Shown here: in pieces, positions 15,629 through 21,226 of the stretch
Layout: every line of letters begins with the position of its first letter
Position numbering within the stretch: the first letter of the stretch is position 1
NCBI GenBank assembly: GCA_022572105.1
Contig: JACZWN010000030.1
Span: 1 to 21,226, forward strand
DNA: 21,226 nt
Source of the DNA: Pseudomonadota bacterium
GTDB taxonomy: Bacteria; Pseudomonadota; Alphaproteobacteria; Kiloniellales; J153
Direction: 5' to 3'
The notes under the pieces: generated by a model
The model's database searches: none
The model's input: the letters and a program-made list of their open reading frames with translations, nothing else
Told to the model about the DNA's origin: nothing
Translations under genes and position numbers: made by a program

Positions 15629-16870
15629 TTAAAAGACCGTGCCGTCGCTAGCGACCGTTATCGGCGGGCCGCCGCCGGGCCGGCGGTCGCGCGCGATGCG
15701 GCGCCCGGCGCTCCAGGTGCCGCCCTCGAGCAGCTTGGCGAGCGGCAGTTCGGCCTCGGTCTTGCCCAAGCACGCGCGCACCAGCGGCGCCAGCGCGTCG
15801 AGCAGCGCGACGGTCAACGCGCGCCATTCGACCACGACCTCCGAGCCGACCTCGTGGGTTTCGGTGAGCACACCATCGTGCTTGGGTTCGAGCACGCCCG
15901 TGTCGACGAAGAGCCCGCCGTTGCGGTACTCGGCCAGGCCGGTCAGCTCGTCCACGCCCGTGACCGCGATCCCGGCGTCCTCGAGCGGCTCGATCAGCGA
16001 GTAGGCAAGCCACTGGGACAGCTTGTGGAACGGCACCAGGCCGTCGGTGAGGTCCCGGGTTCGAACCGCCGGGTGGCGCCAGACGTCGCCCAGGTTGACG
16101 CCGCCCAATTCGATGCGGCCCGGCCAGATCGGCCCCAGCCCGTCCAGGACCGCCGCCAGGATCGTGGCGGCCGTCACGGCGCCGTCGTGGGCGCGCGATC
16201 GGAGGTAATCGAACAGATTGCCGAGCCTTGGGCGCGCCGCGCCGAACAGCGCCGGCGCGGCCGTGAGTGCCTGCCCCAGCCGGCGCAACAGGGCCGCGCG
16301 GCCGGCGAGGCCGACCAGCGGATTGTCCGGCCCGGCCTGGAAGGCCTCGGCCAGGCGGGCCTCGGTCATGGCATCCAGGCCCGCGGCGTCGGCGCGCAAC
16401 GGCCGCTCCGGGTCGGACGACAGCGCGCCACCGGCGAAGAGCTCGAAGCTCGCGACCGCAAGTCCCTCCGAACGCGCGTAGGTGGCGCCGCTTTCGGGCT
16501 CGCGGTAGCGCCAGGCCGCCCCGGCGCCGGCGTCGAGCAACACGCTGGTCACCGCCAGATCGAAGCGGACGCGGGCGGCTTCCTCGGTTCCCGCGCCGCC
16601 GATCCGCGCCGCCAGTTCGGCCCAGCGGTCGCGCCCGCCGACGGCGAAATGACGCCAGCGGCTGTGAGTGGGGATATCGAGCGTCGGATAGTTCGCCCGG
16701 ATCGTCTGGGCGACGTAATCCGCCGCCGCCTCCAGGTGCTCCGCGCGCAACGCGAAATGGGCCAGCCCATCGGCTCTCGCCGCCTCCAGGATCGAGGCGC
16801 AACGCGCCCGGATCGCCTGGGGACCGCGCAGCCAGGCGACCGCTTCAGCCGGGTCGTTCAGGTTCGGCAC
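15629..16870 (-). CDS. URC4/urg3 family protein (DUF1688)
   Basis: This 413-residue protein belongs to the family of fungal URC4/urg3, required for uracil catabolism by the URC pathway but without an established reaction. Recognisable blocks are HFALRAEHLEAAADYVAQTI, IPTHSRWRHFAVGGRDRW, the central FDLAVTSVLLDAGAGAAWRY, a stretch DGLVPFHKLSQWLAYSLIEP, and GLAEYRNGGLFVDTGVLEP. Conserved Asp, His, Arg and Glu residues suggest an enzyme. I chose the GTG at 16870, which follows the URC1 TGA by two bases; longer versions run inside URC1 and are shadows. It has no signal peptide or membrane segment. The two-base spacing means co-translation with URC1. The assignment rests on remembered family resemblance plus the URC1 and upp neighbours. 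Confidence 0.9.
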   Translation of the reverse strand: MPNLNDPAEAVAWLRGPQAIRARCASILEAARADGLAHFALRAEHLEAAADYVAQTIRANYPTLDIPTHSRWRHFAVGGRDRWAELAARIGGAGTEEAARVRFDLAVTSVLLDAGAGAAWRYREPESGATYARSEGLAVASFELFAGGALSSDPERPLRADAAGLDAMTEARLAEAFQAGPDNPLVGLAGRAALLRRLGQALTAAPALFGAARPRLGNLFDYLRSRAHDGAVTAATILAAVLDGLGPIWPGRIELGGVNLGDVWRHPAVRTRDLTDGLVPFHKLSQWLAYSLIEPLEDAGIAVTGVDELTGLAEYRNGGLFVDTGVLEPKHDGVLTETHEVGSEVVVEWRALTVALLDALAPLVRACLGKTEAELPLAKLLEGGTWSAGRRIARDRRPGGGPPITVASDGTVF

Positions 16871-16872
16871 GC

Positions 16873-18132
<1,260 letters not shown>

Positions 18133-18168
18133 CTCGACGTGACTCGGTTCTGGCCCGCGGATGCGGCG

Positions 18169-18198
18169 ATTTTACTAGAAAAAAGGGCTTTCCCACAA
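18169..18198 (-). promoter_or_regulatory. Putative sigma70-type promoter of the URC operon
   Basis: On the minus strand, TTGTGG (18198-18193) and TAAAAT (18174-18169) are spaced by 18 bases, upstream of the URC1 ATG at 18132. The -10 is a good match and the -35 is weak. A short inverted repeat, AAGGG (18183-18187) with CCCTT (18200-18204), overlaps the spacer and -35 and could be a regulator site. Predicted transcript start is about 18162. Confidence 0.4.
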
Positions 18199-18204
18199 AC
18201 CCTT

Positions 18205-18539
18205 AGTGCCGATATTTCGACCGCCGCGGCGGCTTCGGTCACAGGAAACGCGCGAGGCGGCTAACGACGGCGCGGTGGTCGTGGGGTGGTCCAGGCCGTT
18301 GCGCCGCGAGGGTGTCTCACCGTCCGAAGGGGCCATGGTCACCTGCTTCCTCTTATACCAGAGGTCCTTGATAATGACCCATATAGATCGCGCGGGCGAA
18401 CCGCCGGCCGGCGGCCGGGACCGCACGCCAAGCTGGCCACGACGAGTGCCCACATGCAGGCCCGGAACGGCCGCAAGAAGGCCGCGCGGTTGCTGGACGG
18501 GTTGTTGCAGGGCCAGGGCTAGACACCCGCAACCGCCCT
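18205..18539. other. Gap without a convincing gene between dadA and the URC operon
   Basis: The dadA stop is at 18540 and the URC1 promoter region lies below 18205. Short frames exist on both strands but are Arg/Pro/Gly-rich and lack family features. Two are slightly better than noise. One is a plus-strand tail ending at 18522 (HMQARNGRKKAARLLDGLLQ). The other is a minus-strand ATG at about 18336, preceded by AGAGGAAGCAGGTGACC and giving about 53 codons. Neither is supported enough to call. An A+T-richer patch lies at 18351-18390. Confidence 0.4.
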
Positions 18540-19808
18540 TCAGAACCGCTCCACGCGGTAGGGGCTGACATCCAGGTCGAGGGGCTCGCCGGCGACCATG
18601 CCGGCGACGATGCGCGCGGTCATGGGCGCGGCCGTGAGGCCGGTGTGGCCGTGACCGAAGGCGAAGACCACGTCCGGCGCCGTGGGCGCCGGGCCGATCA
18701 CCGGCAGGCTGTCGGGCAGCGCCGGGCGCTGTCCCATCCACTCGCTCGGCCGCGCGGTGTCGAGCCCCGGCAACAGGCGCTTGGCCAACCGGGCCAGCGC
18801 CCGCGCCCGGCGCCAGTTGGGCGCCGCGTCGAGCCCGGCGAACTCGGCCGTACCCGCAACCCGCAGGCCCGGCTCCATGGAGGTGGCGATGACCATGCGC
18901 TTGGCCTCGGTCACCGTATGGCGCAGCTCGATGCCCGGCTCGGCGAAGGTGACGTGATAGCCGCGCTCGGCCTCGAGCGGGATCTTGACCCCGATCCAGG
19001 CGGCGAGCTTTGCCGACCAGGCGCCGGCGGCGACCACCAGCCGGTCGGCCGCGAACTCGCCCGCCGTGGTCTCCAGGCGCACCGGGCCCGAGGGCTGCGG
19101 ACTGAGGCCCAGGACCTCGGCCTGGCGGACCTCGCCGCCCAGGCGCTGGAAATATTCGGCCAGGACCTTGACCAGGCGCCCCGGGTTGGTGGTGTGCCCC
19201 TGGGGCGCGACCATGACCCCGGACCGGTAGGCCGGGTCGAGCGCGGGCTCGAGTTCACGGAGCTCGCCGCCCGCGAGCGGGGTGAGCGTGGCGCCGCGCT
19301 CCTTGCGCAGGCGCCAGTCGGGCGCGTCGAGATCGAAGCCCTGCGGATCGCGCGATACGTGGAGGTAGGCGGACTCGCGAATGAGCTCCGGCGCCCCGGC
19401 CTCCTTGGCGAGCGCCTTGTAGAGCGCGACCGTCGGGCCGTTGACCGCGAGCAGGGCATCGGCGATGGCCGGGATGCGCGCGGCCCGGCCGGCGCGCAGG
19501 AACCTGACCAGCCAGGGCGCCAGGCGCGGCAGGTACCACGGCCGGATCGCGAGCGGCCCGTCCGGGTCGAGCAGCCAGCGCGGCACCTGGCCGAGCGTGC
19601 CGGGCATGGACGCGGGCACGCAGGCCCAGGCCGCGAGCACGCCGGCGTTGCCGAAGGAGCAGGACTCGCCGGGCGCGACGCGGTCGAGGATCGTCACATC
19701 GAAGCCCTTCTTGCGCAGCTCGAGCGCGCAGCACACGCCGACGATGCCGGCCCCGATCACGATCGCGCGCGCCGGGGTCCCCGGGGATTTGGATGGCTGG
19801 TTCGACAC
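18540..19808 (-). CDS. FAD-dependent D-amino-acid dehydrogenase (DadA-like)
   Basis: This 422-residue flavoprotein belongs to the DAO/DadA group. The dinucleotide-binding fold is at residues 15-43: AIVIGAGIVGVCCALELRKK followed by TILDR. The FAD-contact motif GESCSFGNAGVLAAWACVPA is highly typical of DadA proteins. Later blocks are QGHTTNPGRLVKVLAEYFQR, the second FAD loop LVVAAGAWSAKLAAWIGVKI, RGYHVTFAEP, GQRPALPDSLPVIGPAP, and the C-terminal FAFGHGHTGLTAAPMTARIV. It would oxidise D-amino acids to 2-oxo acids, passing electrons to the respiratory chain. The ATG at 19808 is reasonable; about 13 polar residues precede the fold. It is divergent from the diaminopropionate lyase. Relatives act on D-amino acids, hydroxyproline epimers or glycine-like substrates, so the substrate is open. 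Confidence 0.9.
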   Translation of the reverse strand: MSNQPSKSPGTPARAIVIGAGIVGVCCALELRKKGFDVTILDRVAPGESCSFGNAGVLAAWACVPASMPGTLGQVPRWLLDPDGPLAIRPWYLPRLAPWLVRFLRAGRAARIPAIADALLAVNGPTVALYKALAKEAGAPELIRESAYLHVSRDPQGFDLDAPDWRLRKERGATLTPLAGGELRELEPALDPAYRSGVMVAPQGHTTNPGRLVKVLAEYFQRLGGEVRQAEVLGLSPQPSGPVRLETTAGEFAADRLVVAAGAWSAKLAAWIGVKIPLEAERGYHVTFAEPGIELRHTVTEAKRMVIATSMEPGLRVAGTAEFAGLDAAPNWRRARALARLAKRLLPGLDTARPSEWMGQRPALPDSLPVIGPAPTAPDVVFAFGHGHTGLTAAPMTARIVAGMVAGEPLDLDVSPYRVERF

Positions 19809-19838
19809 GATCGATCTCCCTGGCCGAGCGCGGACACC

Positions 19839-19906
19839 TCTAGACCGGATCAGGATTGATCGAACCTACATCGTGGGTTCGATCAATCCTGTGAATCCGG
19901 TCTAGA
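19839..19906. repeat. Palindromic element 1 (TCTAGACCGGAT-type)
   Basis: The left arm 19839-19866 and right arm 19876-19906 are inverted copies of TCTAGACCGGAT plus GGATTGATCGAACC. The right arm carries three extra bases near its middle, so the hairpin has a bulge. The loop is nine bases. There is no U-tract on either strand. Confidence 0.85.
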
Positions 19907-19915
19907 TCTATAAGG

Positions 19916-19978
19916 TAGAGCAGATCGCGGTTGATTGAAATCGCCGACGGCGATTCCAATCAACCGCGATCTGCTCTA
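19916..19978. repeat. Palindromic element 2 (TAGAGCAGATCGCGG-type)
   Basis: The left arm 19916-19945 and right arm 19949-19978 are 30-base inverted copies with a single mismatch (19938 against 19956) and a 3-base loop. It begins 9 bases after element 1. The two share a general plan (TAGA or TAGAG ends, GAT, then a GGTTGATT or GGATTGAT-like inner word), so they may be diverged members of one repeat family. There is no T-tract. It lies between two divergent genes, where a terminator would not be expected. Confidence 0.88.
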
Positions 19979-20004
19979 GCAGGAACCGGCAGCATGGGAA
20001 ACGC

Positions 20005-20033
20005 TTGTCCCGCCCGGACCGGTCCCCTATACC
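20005..20033 (+). promoter_or_regulatory. Putative sigma70-type promoter of the diaminopropionate lyase gene
   Basis: TTGTCC (20005-20010) and TATACC (20028-20033) are separated by 17 bases, each matching four of six consensus positions. The predicted transcript start near 20040 leaves a short leader to the ATG at 20061. It lies just outside palindromic element 2. Confidence 0.4.
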
Positions 20034-20060
20034 AACCGCCGCCGTCGATACGAGAGCGCC

Positions 20061-21226
20061 ATGAACGAGACCATCGGGCCGATCGAGGTCGGCCGCGCAT
20101 ACAACCCCAACGCAAAACCCGGGACCGCCTACGGCCCCACGCTCGCGGCGATCCTGAGCGAAGCGGGCTTCGAGGCGGCGCGGCGCGAGATCGCCGCCTG
20201 GCCCGGCTACGCCCCGACCCCGCTCCGGCGCCTCTCCGGCCTGGCCGCTGCGGCCGGGCTGGCCGAGGTCTGGTACAAGGACGAGGGCGGCCGCTTCGGC
20301 CTGGGCAGCTTCAAGGCGCTGGGCGGCGCCTATGCGGTCTGCCGCCTGCTGCAACGCGAAGTGGCGGCGCGCGGCGGCGCGGCGCCGGTCGCTTCGGCCG
20401 AGCTGCGCGCCGGCCGGTACGCCGAGGTGGTCGCGGGCATCACGGTCTGCGCCGCGACCGACGGCAACCACGGCCGCTCGGTCGCCTGGGGCGCCCGGGT
20501 GTTCGGCTGCCGCTGCGTGATCTACATCCCCGAGGGGGTGAGCGCGGGGCGCCAGCGCGCCATGGAGCGCTACGGCGCCGAAGTTCGGCGCATCGACGGC
20601 GGCTTCGACGACGCCGTGCGCCAGGCCGACGCGGACGCCGAGGCCCAGGGCTGGTTCGTGGTCGCCGATACCACCTACCCCGGCTACACCGAGGTGCCGC
20701 GCAACGTCATGCACGGCTACACGGTCATGGCCGAAGATGCGATCCACCAGCTGCCCGACGGCGGCGCACTCAGCCATGTGTTCGTCCAGGGCGGGGTCGG
20801 CGGCCTGGCGGCGGCGGTGCTGGCGTGCTTCTGGCAACGCTTCGGCGCGTCGCGGCCGTGTTTCATCCTGGCCGAACCCGAAGCCGCCGCCTGTCTCTAT
20901 GAAAGCGCCAAGGCGGGCCGCCGGGTGGTCGTGCCGGGCGAACTCGATACGGTGATGGCCGGGCTCGCCGCCGGCGAGGTCTCTCACCTCGCCTGGGATA
21001 TCCTGCGGCCGGGCTGCGACGGTTTCATGACCGTGGCGGACGATGATGCCCGTCATATGATGCGCCGCCTTGGCGAAGGTGGGAGGGGCGGGGACCAGGC
21101 AATCGTCGCCGGAGAATCGGCGGTCGCGGGGCTGGTGGCGGCCCTCGCCGCGCGGCGGGCGGAGGCCTTCGGTCTCGACGGCGAATCCTCCGTCCTGGTG
21201 ATCGGCAGCGAGGGCGCCACCGACCC
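20061..21226 (+). CDS. Diaminopropionate ammonia-lyase, truncated by the window end
   Basis: This PLP fold-type II enzyme converts 2,3-diaminopropionate (both stereoisomers in E. coli YgeX) to pyruvate and ammonia. The frame is open from ATG 20061 to the last base, giving 388 residues of an expected ~400, so only the extreme C-terminus is missing. The PLP lysine is Lys85 in RFGLGSFKALGGAYAV. Asp134 is in AATDGNHGRSVAWGAR and Asp203 in VVADTTYPGYTEVP; these match the two catalytic aspartates described for YgeX. The phosphate-binding glycine loop is QGGVGGLAAAV, and GSEGATDP at the window edge matches the family C-terminus. The N-terminal region RAYNPNAKPGTAYG is less informative. It is divergent from the dadA-like gene, suggesting a joint D-amino-acid/diamino-acid catabolic locus. 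Confidence 0.93.
   Translation, partial: MNETIGPIEVGRAYNPNAKPGTAYGPTLAAILSEAGFEAARREIAAWPGYAPTPLRRLSGLAAAAGLAEVWYKDEGGRFGLGSFKALGGAYAVCRLLQREVAARGGAAPVASAELRAGRYAEVVAGITVCAATDGNHGRSVAWGARVFGCRCVIYIPEGVSAGRQRAMERYGAEVRRIDGGFDDAVRQADADAEAQGWFVVADTTYPGYTEVPRNVMHGYTVMAEDAIHQLPDGGALSHVFVQGGVGGLAAAVLACFWQRFGASRPCFILAEPEAAACLYESAKAGRRVVVPGELDTVMAGLAAGEVSHLAWDILRPGCDGFMTVADDDARHMMRRLGEGGRGGDQAIVAGESAVAGLVAALAARRAEAFGLDGESSVLVIGSEGATD

Noticed and set aside
16058..16067. GGTTCGAACC resembling a tRNA T-arm
   Set aside because: It lies inside URC4 and no acceptor, D-arm or anticodon arm can be placed around it.
18206..18568. 120-codon plus-strand frame between URC1 and dadA
   Set aside because: Arg/Pro-rich, overlaps the dadA end, no ribosome-binding site and no family resemblance.
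19876..19890. GGTTCGATCAATCC, also T-arm-like
   Set aside because: It is one arm of palindromic element 1; no cloverleaf fits.

Overview
The window looks like chromosomal sequence of a very G+C-rich proteobacterium. Strong G/C use at third codon positions produces long shadow frames opposite and across most real genes. The gene complement (QueF/QueG-type queuosine synthesis, choline sulfatase, FetAB, the URC uracil cluster, DadA) fits an alphaproteobacterium of the Rhodospirillales type best. That placement is an inference; there is no rRNA or tRNA here to anchor it. I see no integrase, transposase, phage gene or CRISPR array.

Layout from left to right. (1) 248-4620, + strand: a tripartite-efflux adaptor and an RND inner-membrane pump with overlapping ends. 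(2) 4645-4872, - strand: a TusA-like sulfur carrier, convergent with the pump. (3) 5116-5655, +: an exported staphylococcal-nuclease-like protein, followed by a short A+T-rich island. (4) 5900-10355, +: a tight five-gene run of an AlkB-like 2-oxoglutarate/Fe(II) oxygenase, queA, tgt, queF and queG. The last four carry queuosine synthesis from preQ0 to queuosine in tRNA. (5) 10415-10583: a long imperfect palindrome built on A+C-rich/G+T-rich words unlike the host DNA. (6) 10619-12382, -: choline sulfatase betC and, in frame after its stop, the headless end of a small cysteine-containing protein. (7) 12462-13858, +: fetA-fetB, divergent from betC. (8) 14127-14363, +: a possible small two-helix membrane protein. 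(9) 14426-18132, -: URC1, URC4, uracil phosphoribosyltransferase and a yeast-type cytosine deaminase, apparently one operon. (10) 18540-19808, -: a DadA-like D-amino-acid dehydrogenase. (11) 19839-19978: two long palindromes side by side. (12) 20061 to the window end, +: a nearly complete diaminopropionate ammonia-lyase.

The most interesting system is the URC cluster. The URC route is a little-studied way of degrading uracil, described genetically in the yeast Lachancea kluyveri and with homologues in bacteria. Here Upp would make UMP from uracil, and the GTP-cyclohydrolase-II-like URC1 together with URC4 (DUF1688) would open and break down the pyrimidine at the nucleotide level. A cytosine deaminase resembling yeast Fcy1 would feed cytosine into it. 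The pathway is not new, but its chemistry is poorly defined and the added deaminase makes this a compact cytosine-to-uracil-degradation operon. A second point of interest is the AlkB-like oxygenase heading the queuosine run.
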